From CAZXDS01 sp964639525 (GTDB lineage: Bacteria > Bacteroidota > Ignavibacteria > Ignavibacteriales > Melioribacteraceae), in the NCBI GenBank assembly GCA_964639525.1, contig CAZXDS010000123.1, forward strand, positions 1 through 10,363: DNA of 10,363 nt, written 5' to 3'. The notes beneath the pieces were generated by a model. The model searched no databases and was not told the origin of the DNA. It saw only the letters and a program-made list of their open reading frames with translations. Within the stretch, counting starts at the first letter, position 1; the number at the start of each line of letters is the position of its first letter. Below are positions 1 through 8,305 of the stretch, one piece after another. A program made the translations under genes and the position numbers.

Positions 1-45
1 GAACCTTTTACTTTTGAAATGATTAGGTGTAGCTAAATGTATAAC

Positions 46-609
46 TCAATATTTTTTAATTCGCATATATTCATTATCGTTTCTGATAATATGATCGTGA
101 AATTTTGATTGCCAACCGAATTCATAACCCAAACGATGTGCATGTTTTGAAACGGCGGATTTATATCCACCGATAATTGATGAAATGGTATTTTTCCCCT
201 GATTTTGGAATCGTTGTTGTCCAATTGTTTTTTGTGTTATATCATTTGTTTTTATGGTTGTGTTCGTTGTATTCGTTGTATTCGTAGAGACAACGCATGC
301 GTTGTCTCTACAATTATTATCATTATCACGCCCATCATTATTTTTTAAAATCAAAATACCGTGAATATGATTTGGCATTATCACAAATGAATTTAATTCA
401 ACATTGTTTGCATGATTTGTAATTTCGTTCCATACTACATTGGCAATAATTCCAATATTTGATAAATCCATTTTATCGTTTATTATTTTCCCGAAAAATG
501 AATTTCTGTTTTTTGTAACAATTGTAATAAAATATTTGCCCGTCCAACCGTAATCCCAATTCTGTAAACGTGTAGATTCAACGCGATATTTATTTTTATA
601 TAGTGACAT
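46..609 (-). CDS. REP-associated tyrosine transposase (RAYT)-like protein, Y1_Tnp family
   Basis: A 187-residue protein of the IS200/IS605-related Y1 transposase superfamily, REP-associated branch, which nicks and rejoins single-stranded DNA at palindromic REP sequences. Visible hallmarks are the HUH metal-binding pair in VIMPNHIHGIL (H81, H83), the probable catalytic tyrosine in GGYKSAVSK (Y149), and the family-typical FGWQSKFHDHIIR near the C-terminus. Residues about 87-125, between the HUH motif and the tyrosine helix, are low-complexity (N/D/T-rich) and are encoded partly by a 28-bp palindrome and a 9-bp tandem repeat. The protein stops at RIKKY, where relatives usually continue with roughly YIxxNPxxW, so the extreme C-terminus looks lost or altered; activity is uncertain. 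No terminal inverted repeats of an IS were seen. The start ATG at 607-609 lacks a strong ribosome binding site. It lies 86 bp downstream of the nuclease gene on the same strand. The family call is firm; mobility is inferred. Confidence 0.85.
   Translation of the reverse strand: MSLYKNKYRVESTRLQNWDYGWTGKYFITIVTKNRNSFFGKIINDKMDLSNIGIIANVVWNEITNHANNVELNSFVIMPNHIHGILILKNNDGRDNDNNCRDNACVVSTNTTNTTNTTIKTNDITQKTIGQQRFQNQGKNTISSIIGGYKSAVSKHAHRLGYEFGWQSKFHDHIIRNDNEYMRIKKY
263..285. repeat. 9-bp tandem repeat next to the palindrome
   Basis: The unit TTCGTTGTA occurs at 263-271 and 272-280, followed by a partial third copy TTCGT at 281-285 that runs into the palindrome. On the minus strand it encodes the repetitive TNTTNTTN stretch of the transposase. 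As 9 is a multiple of 3, copy-number change would keep the frame. Confidence 0.8.
284..311. repeat. 28-bp perfect palindrome (REP-like) inside the RAYT gene
   Basis: The left half-site GTAGAGACAACGCA is followed immediately by its exact reverse complement, with the symmetry centre between 297 and 298. As single strand it would form a perfect hairpin. It lies inside the transposase frame and encodes residues 100-109 (CRDNACVVST) without breaking it. From memory, GTAGAGAC-type palindromes are common dispersed repeats in cyanobacteria and Bacteroidota, and RAYT proteins act on such REPs. That this one is a substrate of the enclosing gene is inference. I saw no second copy in the window. Confidence 0.9.
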
Positions 610-695
610 AAACCAATATTTTGTTCTTAGTTTTAAATCATCAATTATAAATTTATTTCACAAAATCAAATTTATATTAATAACACAATATTATT

Positions 696-3600
696 CTACA
701 AAATATTCTTAACTCGGCACACCTTTTTCAAATCGCAATATTTACAAACTAACTTTTCTCTATCTTCGTGAATTGAAAGGTTGAACTCACCGGCTGCAAT
801 TGCACCAACATACTCTTTAATAAATGATAAAACATCATTAACCAATTTTTTATTTTCTTCAATCGTTTCTTCTACCGTGTGCTTGCGGCGGATTAAATTA
901 ATAGTCTTTTTACCAAACTCATTCTGCGAATATTTCAACGAATAAATTTCCATCCCGAGCGGTTCATATTGTTTGCCGACATACTGCATCAGCAATTTCT
1001 GCATTGCAAATAAATAAACCGGAAGCTGCAATTGAAGTCCTCTGTGAAGATCGTTGACCGGTATTTTTTTACCGCTCAATTTATAATCAATAATCGAAAC
1101 GGCATTATCTGTTTCATTCAAATCCACTCTGTCAATTTTCCCACGTAGCAGCACATTGTCAATTTTTAACGGGTTTTCTGTAGATAATAATTCATCATTT
1201 TCATCATTAACAAAACGCCCGAAACTGACTTCAAAAAACGCAGGCTTGTTCGAATTGTTTTCTCTTTCTTCTTCAAGAAATTTATAAAGAATGGATTTCT
1301 TCCGGTCGCCGTTCAATCCGAATATTTTCTCCTTTTCAAAAAATGAAATCGGAGAACTAAATCCTGCATCTTCTATTTTTTGTTTTGCAATAGCAAAGAT
1401 TATTTTTATTGCTTTACTAAAATCATCAGCAACAGTAAAGTTTTGTTCTCTCATAGAAGTGTAAAACTCAAACAATATTGAATGCAAAACGCTTCCCATT
1501 TCAATCGCTTCAATTTCTTCTGTGGGTTCCTCAATAAGATTAAGTTTTAAAACTCGCTCTGCAAAATACTTAAACGGACATTTGGCAAAAGTTTCCAACT
1601 GTGAAATTGAGTATTCACGTCCACCGTATTGTTCCAAATTATTTTTAGCTTCATTACTAAGCTGATAATTTTTTTCTCTTTCAGGAAAATCATCCGAAGT
1701 TAGTATCCCGTTATAAATAGATTGCCTAAACGGAAAATTAGTTCTCATATTTTCAGTAACGATTGCTTTCTCATATTTTGCTGATCGCGACTGTAATATT
1801 TTATTTAAACTTTTTAATTTTCTATCATTATTTTTACTAAATGCTTCTCCGAACTCTTTAAGAACTTCTTCGTTATTGTAAATGCCGTATTCGTAATCTT
1901 TTTCTGTTTTAACATCAAATAGAAAAAGATTCAGCAAATCTTTTAAAAATGATGATTTTACGAGTTCCTTTCTGTTATCAGTTTTTGCAAACGTTAAATA
2001 CAAACCCTGTTCCCAACTGCACAGAGCTTGATAAAACCGGTACCGCTGTTCAAGCAGATAGCTTTTTTCTTTTTTAATCATAAATGCTTTTGAGTAGAAT
2101 ATTTCTGGCGAATATCGTGTCGGGAACTCGCCGTCGTTCATTCCTGAAATAAAAAGATAATCAAAATTAAGTCCGCGTAGCTCATCAAGCGTTGTAACTT
2201 GTACTCCGTAATTTGATTTTTCCTTCACATTATATCTTGCCCATCCAACCGCAGTGCGAATCTGTTCCAAATAAAATTTCAGATTGTACTTACTATCCGC
2301 GCCCTTTTCCTGCTCAAGTAAACTGAATATTTCATCCAAAGTTTCAATTAAAACCGATAGGCTTTTTATACTTTCTTCTTCCTTATCAAGACTATTTATT
2401 AGAACGCGTTCATTGATTTTTAATTTTTCAATCAAGTGTAGAAATTCATTTTTAAATTCGGCAATTGTAATACTTTTACTAAACGGTGCGAGTAAATGTG
2501 AAATAGCAGAGATATTATTTTGAGCCAATTGCAATTTCTCAATTTTACTATTGGGAAAATCAGACTTGCTTCGTTTAGCATTTTTAATAGCTTCCTTGAG
2601 GCGATATTGCCAATTGTTTTCACCAACAACAATCTTTAGTTCTTTCGAAATTGCAGAAAGGTTAGTAACATCAATTCCTTCAATTTTAATAAAGCCGCTG
2701 TGAAGTGAACGCATCAAGTTTTTATAATAAAAATCATTTTCCAAAATTTCCAAAAAATTTATTAACGCAACAACAGGGGACGAATTGTTGAGAACCAATC
2801 TGTCCGAAAGATTAAAAGGGATTGCATAATTAGTAAAAATATCACGAACCAAAAATGAATAATGCTCAATTAAATTAAAGACAACCGCAATTTTCCCCGG
2901 TGCAACTTCCTTTTCAATTATCAAATTTTTAATTTCTTTGGCAATCAATTCAATTTCCTTTTCTCGTGTTGCTGCTTCAATAATTACGGCATCACCGTTT
3001 GGTTTTAACGGCAGAGTCTTTTTTTTGGAAAACAAATTGTGTTTTATTTCTCTCTTAAATTCGGTCTCAATTTCATTGAAGGAACTTTTCTGTTCTCTAA
3101 ATCCTTTGAATAGAAGTCTTCCGAAACACTCATCAAGATGCGAAAACAAGTTTAAATTTGTACTGTCATAATCAAAATTAATAAATAATAAAACATCCTC
3201 AATTGATGCAATTCTATCCAACAAATTAATTTCCGGCAAAGTAAATTCATCAAAACCACTTATGGAGATTGTTTTAACATCGGGAAAAAGCAGTCTGAAA
3301 TTCTGCACGAACAAATTATCGTCAGTATTCAGCAGTTTAGAATAAATATCCCCGATTTCATAAGCACTCAAAGCATTACATTTTTGTAAATAAATCGAAT
3401 ATATATTGGCAATATCTTTATTTTTTTTCTGTTCACCTTCTTTTAACGAAGAAATTTCCTTAGTTAAAGTTGCAGGCTGAACACCTCTTTTTTTGTACTC
3501 GGAAAAAACACTTTTCAATTTATCAAGCGTACCGGAAGGTATTGATTCTCCATAGTTAGTGAAATAAGTCAAATCAGTTTCCGCAGCACTTTGCGCAATC

Positions 3601-4014
3601 ATCACTGTGGAGGCTGCTTCACTTAAATGAACAAATGACAAACTCTGCCGCAATATTTGTGTGCTTAGCGTACTAAGCGTTTCAATATTTATTTTTGTAG
3701 TTGCTTGGTTAGGAGATTTTGTTATAATTTCTTTTTTAAGTTTGCGAAGTTTTCTGTTTGTAGGAACAACAAGCAGAAGTTCATCCAATTTTCCGTTTTG
3801 AATAATTTTTTCAATAGATTCGGATAAATTAAAAGACTCAATATTGNNNNNNNNNNNNNNNNNNNNNNNNNNNNNNNNNNNNNNNNNNNNNNNNNNNNNN
3901 NNNNNNNNNNNNNNNNNNNNNNNNNNNNNNNNNNNNNNNNNNNNNNTTTTGAATAATTTTTTCAATAGATTCGGATAAATTAAAAGACTCAATATTGGTT
4001 TTAGATAAAATCAT
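696..4014 (-). CDS. AddB-like PD-(D/E)XK nuclease (1055 aa once the false gap is removed)
   Basis: A large protein related to AddB/RecB-family exonucleases, probably a DNA double-strand-break resection subunit. The real start is ATG at 4012-4014 (MILSKTNIESF...), overlapping the upstream CYTH stop as ATGA, so translation is likely coupled. The raw sequence is broken by a 100-N gap with a 51-bp duplication. Removing one copy plus the gap (151 bp) gives exactly 1056 codons including TAG at 696-698. In corrected numbering: LLLVVPTNRKLRKL near 29-42, with no Walker A lysine loop; a helicase-like block LRGLNFDYLFI...GMNDGEFP ending at 581; a nuclease domain with YSISQLETFAKCPFKYF (C762), GSVLH (H794), GKIDRVD (908-914) and IIDYK (D926, K928); and CKYCDLKKVC (C1040, C1043, C1049), which with C762 matches the AddB-type 4Fe-4S cysteine pattern. 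No AddA-like helicase is in the window. The superfamily call is firm; the exact AddB role is inferred. Confidence 0.85.
3796..3846. repeat. 51-bp contig-end duplicate, left copy
   Basis: Identical to 3947-3997 and abutting the N-gap, at an offset of 151 bp. It encodes on the minus strand the NIESFNLSESIEKII part of the nuclease N-terminus. It is read as an unmerged assembly overlap, not a biological repeat. Confidence 0.9.
3847..3946. other. Scaffold gap of exactly 100 N, probably spurious
   Basis: A run of 100 N falls near the 5' end of the nuclease gene. Exactly 100 N is the usual placeholder for a gap of unknown size. The two contig ends beside it are identical over 51 bp, so the contigs most likely overlap and no sequence is missing. 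Confidence 0.95.
3947..3997. repeat. 51-bp contig-end duplicate, right copy
   Basis: Exact copy of 3796-3846 on the other side of the N-gap. This copy continues without a break into the true start codon at 4012-4014 and the overlapping CYTH gene. Because the offset of 151 is not a multiple of three, a naive translation across the gap reads this copy in the wrong frame and starts at a false ATG near 3992. Confidence 0.9.
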
Positions 4015-4511
4015 TTTTGAAGAATTAGATTTCTGTACGACTTTCTTATTTGCCGGAAAGAGTCTAATTTTAACATCTCAACAACATTATTGAACCTCTT
4101 TTTCGCATCTTCCATATCATCAAATACCAATGTTTCAAGCTCCATATAAAGACCAAGATTTTTTACAGTATCGAGATGGATGCGGGTGTTATTAAAAAGA
4201 AATAATTCCCTTGCCTTTTCAACAACACACTCCGTAGTTAAAATATCACACAAATATTTTTCTATATTTTTACCTTCAATGAATAAAAGTTCATAATTAC
4301 TCCATCTGTCATTGCCTGATTCATCACGATTATATTTTATCAATTGAAAGGAACCGTTTTGTTCACGTAGTTTAAGCAAACCCTTGCCGTACTTGAAGTA
4401 TGTGTCCTTCTGATTTAATATCCCTTTATTCTCAGCTTTATTCTCAATCAAAATATTTTTAATTTTATCAAATGAATCTATCGGCAGTTTAATCTCAAGA
4501 TTTGTAGCCAT
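4011..4511 (-). CDS. CYTH-domain protein (CyaB/class IV adenylate cyclase-like)
   Basis: A 166-residue single-domain protein of the CYTH (CyaB-thiamine triphosphatase) fold, whose members bind triphosphate substrates in a beta-tunnel with divalent metal. Seen here: the N-terminal NLEIK (residues 4-8; the usual first Glu of ExExK is Asn, as in many CyaB-like proteins), QKDTYFKYGKGLLKLRE (34-50), KYNRDES (59-65), VVEKARELF (97-105), RIHLDTV (110-116) and YMELET (122-127). Together these give the expected alternating acidic and basic strands. Full-length for the family. ATG at 4509-4511 is preceded by AAGGA with a 5-nt spacer. The stop overlaps the nuclease ATG by 4 bp, so the two form one transcription unit. 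The substrate cannot be read from sequence: class IV cyclase, triphosphatase, or an unrelated role are all possible. Confidence 0.85.
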   Translation of the reverse strand: MATNLEIKLPIDSFDKIKNILIENKAENKGILNQKDTYFKYGKGLLKLREQNGSFQLIKYNRDESGNDRWSNYELLFIEGKNIEKYLCDILTTECVVEKARELFLFNNTRIHLDTVKNLGLYMELETLVFDDMEDAKKRFNNVVEMLKLDSFRQIRKSYRNLILQK

Positions 4512-4516
4512 TGTAA

Positions 4517-4521
4517 TCCTT
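4517..4521 (-). promoter_or_regulatory. Ribosome binding site of the CYTH gene
   Basis: AAGGA on the minus strand, 5 nt before the ATG at 4509-4511. It fixes the start and is one of the few clear Shine-Dalgarno sites in the window. Confidence 0.65.
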
Positions 4522-4658
4522 TATTTTTTTTTAATAACATGAATAATAAAGAAAATTGAATTCATTTTCATTTAAGAATTACATTAAAAGTTGTTGAAAT
4601 ATTCTTTAACAGGTTTAAGTTCATAAGAATATTAGAGCATAATTTATTAGCTCCAACA

Positions 4659-4694
4659 GTAACGGCTGATTCAGTTTTACAAATCAGCCTTTAC
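4659..4694 (-). terminator. Hairpin, possible terminator of the T9SS remnant
   Basis: The arms at 4659-4671 and 4682-4694 pair over 13 positions with one C/T mismatch (core GGCTGATT/AATCAGCC) around a 10-nt loop. It sits about 25 bp past the stop of the minus-strand T9SS remnant and upstream of the CYTH gene, where a terminator for the former gene would be expected. No strong U-run follows on the minus strand, so intrinsic termination is only a guess; the hairpin itself is seen directly. Confidence 0.45.
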
Positions 4695-4717
4695 AATTTT
4701 AATTATTGGATAATTTA

Positions 4718-5400
4718 TTATTTGAGTGGTAGCATTTTTTTGCTTTGCACAAAGTCCCTTGTTTTAAGACAATGAATATACAAACCCGATGCAAGTTGAC
4801 TCGCATCGAATGCAGCTTCATAACTTCCAATACTCTGTTTTTGATTTACAAGTGTTGCCACTTCTCTGTCGAGTATGTCGTAAATTTTTAACGTTACAAA
4901 TCCTTCCTTTGGTATTTTATTGTGGTGCTTGGGTTAAATGCCTGCCCGCCGGAATTGTTAAGCTAAATTTGTATTTATTTACTTGATAATATTTTTGTTT
5001 GGTTGGGTTGTTAGCAGTTTTTTAGGCGAAGATTCGGGTAGTTTTGTGTTAAGCTAAACTGTTTTACTTCTATTGTGCCTTGAAAGTTCTGCTCTACCGG
5101 ATTACCAAACTTACCAAGCATAGAACCTTCGGCGTATATTTTTGAAAATCCATAACCGCCGTTTATGTTGTCGCTTACTACAAGCCTTAATTTTACCGTT
5201 CTGTTTCCGGCACCTTCCGTGTTAATTTCGTACACCGGATTATCATAATTATTCAAACTGTTCATTGTGTACGTAATATCGTCATAAGCTCCTAATTACA
5301 TTAGCAGAAATTATGGGAATGTATGCTATTGTTTGAGATTGAGTATCATTGCTTAATAAATCAATTGTTCACAGAACTCTTTGAGGAAAGCCGATTCTAC
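4718..5400 (-). pseudogene. Degraded T9SS-secreted protein with C-terminal sorting domain
   Basis: The 3' end of a gene for a type IX-secreted surface or extracellular protein. The best-preserved end reads PKEGFVTLKIYDILDREV, then ATLVNQKQSIGSY, SGLYIHCLKT and FVQSKKMLPLK, ending at TAA 4718-4720: a type A T9SS sorting domain. Just upstream, AFNPSTTIKY is in another frame, consistent with a loss of about 7 bp between TTIKY and PKEG. Further upstream an 84-codon open piece (5011-5265) ends in KQFSLTQNYPN followed by a premature stop. Before that, IDLLSNDTQSQTIAYIPI (about 5296-5365) lies in yet another frame, and SSKSSVNN is offset again. No start codon or signal peptide can be assigned. Several independent frame breaks make this a decayed gene rather than one sequencing error. 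The function of the lost N-terminal part is unknown. The 5' boundary is approximate. Confidence 0.8.
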
Positions 5401-5505
5401 AATTATAAGCAAAAACATTAAATAAAAATTTAATTTTAGTTTCTTTTGTAAACTATTGTTTTGTTTTCTAATTTGGGCATAAAATGTGTTTATAAACTAT
5501 CAAAT

Positions 5506-5509
5506 GGAG
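5506..5509 (+). promoter_or_regulatory. Ribosome binding site fixing the S9 peptidase start
   Basis: GGAG with an 8-nt spacer before ATG 5518. It supports starting at MKNNLKF, which opens directly with a signal peptide, rather than at the in-frame TTG at 5461. Confidence 0.6.
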
Positions 5510-5517
5510 TAAATACA

Positions 5518-7722
5518 ATGAAAAATAATTTAAAGTTTAAAGCAATATTTCTTTTTCTGTTCTGTGGAATTTTTCTATCAGGGAATATGTTAGCGCAGAA
5601 AAAAGCTTTGAAATACAAGGACATTTTTACTATCAGCGGAAAATTATTTAAACAAATGCCTTCTGTTCACGGTTGGCTTGATGACAATAATTATTTTGAA
5701 ACACGAACTGATTCTGTTAGCGGAGATAAATTACTAATTGCCGTTAATGTTTTAACAGGAAATGAAAACACATTCATTAATTATTCTTCGTGGAAAAAAG
5801 AACTCCCCAAAGGATTTGATATTCAAAGGAATGCCGGTTCATCAAAAGATAAAACAAAATACATTTTTGAAAAGAAAAATGACTTGTATTTTTTGGATAT
5901 TAAAGAAGGAGATTTCAAACGAGTAACAAATGACAGTACGGAAAAGCATAATCCGCAACTTTCTCCAAACGGAGAATTTATTGCCTATACAAGCGGTCAT
6001 AATTTGTATGTTGCCGATATTGAAAACGGAACTGTTAAACAACTTACAAGCGACGGATCGGATGTAATATACAACGGCTGGGCTTCGTGGGTTTACATGG
6101 AAGAAATACTCGAACGCTCTTCACATTACGCCGCTTTCCGGTGGTCTCCCGATAGTAAAAATATTGCTTATTTACGTTTTGATGATTCTCTTGTTCCAAA
6201 ATTTCCTTTATATCATGAAGAAGGATTACATGGTTATGTTGAGTGGGAACGTTACCCGAAAGTCGGTGACCCGAATCCGAAAGTTAAACTCGGTGTTGCA
6301 AATATTAAATCGGGTAAAACTGTTTGGGCAGATTTGGACTATTCCAAAGACCAATATATTGCCTGGACTTTCTGGACTGTTGACGGAAAACAGTTATTCT
6401 TTCAAGTGTTGAATAGAGATCAAAATGATTTAATTATTTATTCGTTAAAACCCGATGAAGGTATAAAGAAAATTGTTTATGAAGAAAAACAAAAAACTTG
6501 GGTAGAATTTTTCCAGGATTTAACTTTCTTAAAAGATGGAAGCGGATTCATTCTTCGTTCGGATAAAGACGGATGGCGAAATCTTTATTTGTACGACATG
6601 AAAGGGAAACTTAAAAACAGAATCACAAAACTTGATTGGCAAGTTGACAAAATTAAATTGGCAGATGTGAAAAACAGTAAAATATATTTTCAGGGAACAG
6701 GTAAAAACAGCACGGAATCACATTTGTTTGTTGTAAATTTGAATGGTTCCAATTTGAAACAACTTACCAAACAAGCGGGAACACACAGAACTACGCTTTC
6801 ACCGGAAGGTAAATATTTTATTGATAAATATGACAGTTACAAATCACCTGTAAAGTTGGCAATCCTTGACGGAAACGGTAATTTGGTTAAACAACTGGGA
6901 GACAGCAAAACGCCGGAAATGGATAATTATAATTTTGGTGAAGTTAAAATGTTTACTATTCCGACTGACGATGGATTTAATTTGCCGATAAAAGAATTTT
7001 TACCGCCGAACTTTAACGAATCAAAAAAATATCCTGTAATATTTTCAGTTTACGGCGGACCGGGAATTAAAACCGTGCGAAATTCTTTTGCACGATTTTT
7101 ATATTCATATTATTTGGCAGAACAAGGGATAATATATGTGCAAGTTGATCAGCGGTGTTCGGGGCATTACGGTAAAAAAGGAATGAATTATATGTATCGC
7201 AGTCTCGGTAAATGGGCGATGAATGATTTTATTACGGCTTCAAAGTGGGCAAAAAATTTGCCTTTTGTTGATACTACTAAAATTGCAATAACAGGCGGAA
7301 GCTATGGAGGCTACGTTACCGCAATGGCAATGACTTTCGGTTCGGATTATTTTAATTACGGAATTGCACAATACTCGGTAACAGATTGGAGGTTGTACGA
7401 TGACATTTACACCGAGCGATATATGGATTTGCCGAAAGATAATCCGGAAGGTTACAAATTCGGCTCCGTTATGACACACGTTGACAAGTACAAAGGGTTA
7501 ATGCTAATTACTCATGGAACAATTGATAACAATGTTCATATGCAAAATACTTTGCAGCTTGTAAATAAACTTGAAAACGCAAATAAAGATTTTCAGATGA
7601 TGCTTTATCCCGGGGAGAGGCATGGATTTAGGTTTCCAAAAGTTTTGCATTCGCTAAGGAACAATACCAAATTTTGGTTTAATAATTTACTGAATAGAAA
7701 ATTTGACGCTGAGAAAGATTGA
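5518..7722 (+). CDS. Dipeptidyl-peptidase-IV-like S9 family serine peptidase, secreted
   Basis: A 734-residue exopeptidase expected to cut X-Pro (or related) dipeptides from peptide N-termini outside the cytoplasm, as part of protein and peptide scavenging. Residues 1-26 form a signal peptide (basic KNNLKFK, then IFLFLFCGIFLSG, likely cut near LA|Q). Next comes a beta-propeller domain with repeated blades such as SPNGEFIAYTS and WSPDSKNIAYLRF. WVYMEEI carries E195-E196, the position of the paired glutamates that grip the substrate N-terminus in DPP IV. The C-terminal alpha/beta hydrolase domain has the nucleophile in GGSYGG (S595), the acid in HGTIDNNVH (D670) and the base in GERHGF (H702): a complete triad in the family order. 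Length is normal for S9B peptidases and the frame is intact. It stands alone: a decayed gene on the opposite strand lies upstream, and 89 bp separate it from the Rieske gene. Specificity beyond DPP IV-like is inferred. Confidence 0.92.
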   Translation: MKNNLKFKAIFLFLFCGIFLSGNMLAQKKALKYKDIFTISGKLFKQMPSVHGWLDDNNYFETRTDSVSGDKLLIAVNVLTGNENTFINYSSWKKELPKGFDIQRNAGSSKDKTKYIFEKKNDLYFLDIKEGDFKRVTNDSTEKHNPQLSPNGEFIAYTSGHNLYVADIENGTVKQLTSDGSDVIYNGWASWVYMEEILERSSHYAAFRWSPDSKNIAYLRFDDSLVPKFPLYHEEGLHGYVEWERYPKVGDPNPKVKLGVANIKSGKTVWADLDYSKDQYIAWTFWTVDGKQLFFQVLNRDQNDLIIYSLKPDEGIKKIVYEEKQKTWVEFFQDLTFLKDGSGFILRSDKDGWRNLYLYDMKGKLKNRITKLDWQVDKIKLADVKNSKIYFQGTGKNSTESHLFVVNLNGSNLKQLTKQAGTHRTTLSPEGKYFIDKYDSYKSPVKLAILDGNGNLVKQLGDSKTPEMDNYNFGEVKMFTIPTDDGFNLPIKEFLPPNFNESKKYPVIFSVYGGPGIKTVRNSFARFLYSYYLAEQGIIYVQVDQRCSGHYGKKGMNYMYRSLGKWAMNDFITASKWAKNLPFVDTTKIAITGGSYGGYVTAMAMTFGSDYFNYGIAQYSVTDWRLYDDIYTERYMDLPKDNPEGYKFGSVMTHVDKYKGLMLITHGTIDNNVHMQNTLQLVNKLENANKDFQMMLYPGERHGFRFPKVLHSLRNNTKFWFNNLLNRKFDAEKD

Positions 7723-7811
7723 TATTTAAGGCTGAGTTCTAATTATGACTAAATCAATTTGTAGTTACTATATTGCAAAATTTAAAACAAAAATAGAGTA
7801 AGATAAAATAT

Positions 7812-8150
7812 ATGGTTCAAATACCGAATGAGTTTATTAGACTGTGTAAAGTTGAAGAACTAAAAGAGAAACAAGGAAAAAGATTTACGGTAAATGATAT
7901 TGAAGTTGCTATTTTTAATGTTGACGGAAATATATATGCACTTCAAAATTTATGTCCGCATCAGCATGCCCCGATAATTTACGATGGTTTCATTGAGGAT
8001 TGTAAGGTGGTTTGTCCTGCTCACGGTTGGGAGTTTAACTTAAAAGATGGAAAATTAAACAATAATAGGAAAGGACTCGACTCATACAAAGTAATTGTAA
8101 ATGAAGGGAATGTTTATGTTAAAGTAACCGATAATAAATTTAATTGGTGA
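7812..8150 (+). CDS. Rieske-type [2Fe-2S] ferredoxin-like protein
   Basis: A 112-residue soluble Rieske-domain protein, similar in size to NirD-like and ferredoxin-component proteins, that would carry electrons in the cytoplasm. Ligands are clear: CPHQH (C48, H50) and CPAHGWEF (C68, H71), the C-x-H...C-x2-H pattern of the Rieske cluster. No signal peptide or membrane segment is seen. ATG 7812 has only a weak upstream purine-rich stretch. The stop TGA (8148-8150) is 2 nt before a queG start codon, and the same junction appears at the intact queG, so a Rieske-queG pairing looks ancestral. From 8112 onward the gene is part of a 194-bp repeat found again at 9396. A role as electron donor to QueG is a hypothesis from gene order only; a dioxygenase or nitrite-reductase-like ferredoxin role is also possible. 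Confidence 0.88.
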   Translation: MVQIPNEFIRLCKVEELKEKQGKRFTVNDIEVAIFNVDGNIYALQNLCPHQHAPIIYDGFIEDCKVVCPAHGWEFNLKDGKLNNNRKGLDSYKVIVNEGNVYVKVTDNKFNW

Positions 8151-8305
8151 AAATGTCCTTATCAAAAGAAATGGTTGCTGCCAAAGCTAAGGAAATCGGT
8201 TTTGATTTAGTGGGTTTTTCCGAAGCTGCAATTTTAATGGAAAACACTGCAATGTTTAAAAATTGGCTGAATAGCGGTTACAACGCCGATATGGCATATA
8301 TGGAA
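8112..8305 (+). repeat. 194-bp direct repeat, left copy (Rieske 3' end + queG 5' end)
   Basis: Matches 9396-9589 at a constant offset of 1284 bp with six mismatches (8177, 8209, 8254, 8255, 8289, 8295), about 97% identity. The left edge is sharp: identity falls to distant protein-level similarity just upstream. The right edge coincides with the stop of the queG fragment. The repeats flank the DUF1016 nuclease gene. Confidence 0.93.

Noticed and set aside
284..311. Palindrome as an intrinsic terminator
   Set aside because: It lies in the middle of an open coding frame and is not followed by a U-run on either strand.
2284..3171. Small plus-strand and minus-strand frames within the nuclease gene
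   Set aside because: They overlap a well-conserved coding frame and show no family similarity or start signals.
3947..3992. Start of the nuclease at an ATG near 3992 (MSLLIYPNLL...)
   Set aside because: It reads the duplicated contig end in the wrong frame and crosses 100 N. The true ATG at 4012-4014 joins the correct frame once the false gap is removed.
4789..4986. Plus-strand 65-codon frame
   Set aside because: It is antisense to the recognisable T9SS sorting-domain remnant and has no recognisable product.
5461..5517. In-frame TTG start giving a longer S9 peptidase
   Set aside because: It puts 19 residues before the signal peptide and ignores the GGAG site placed correctly for ATG 5518.
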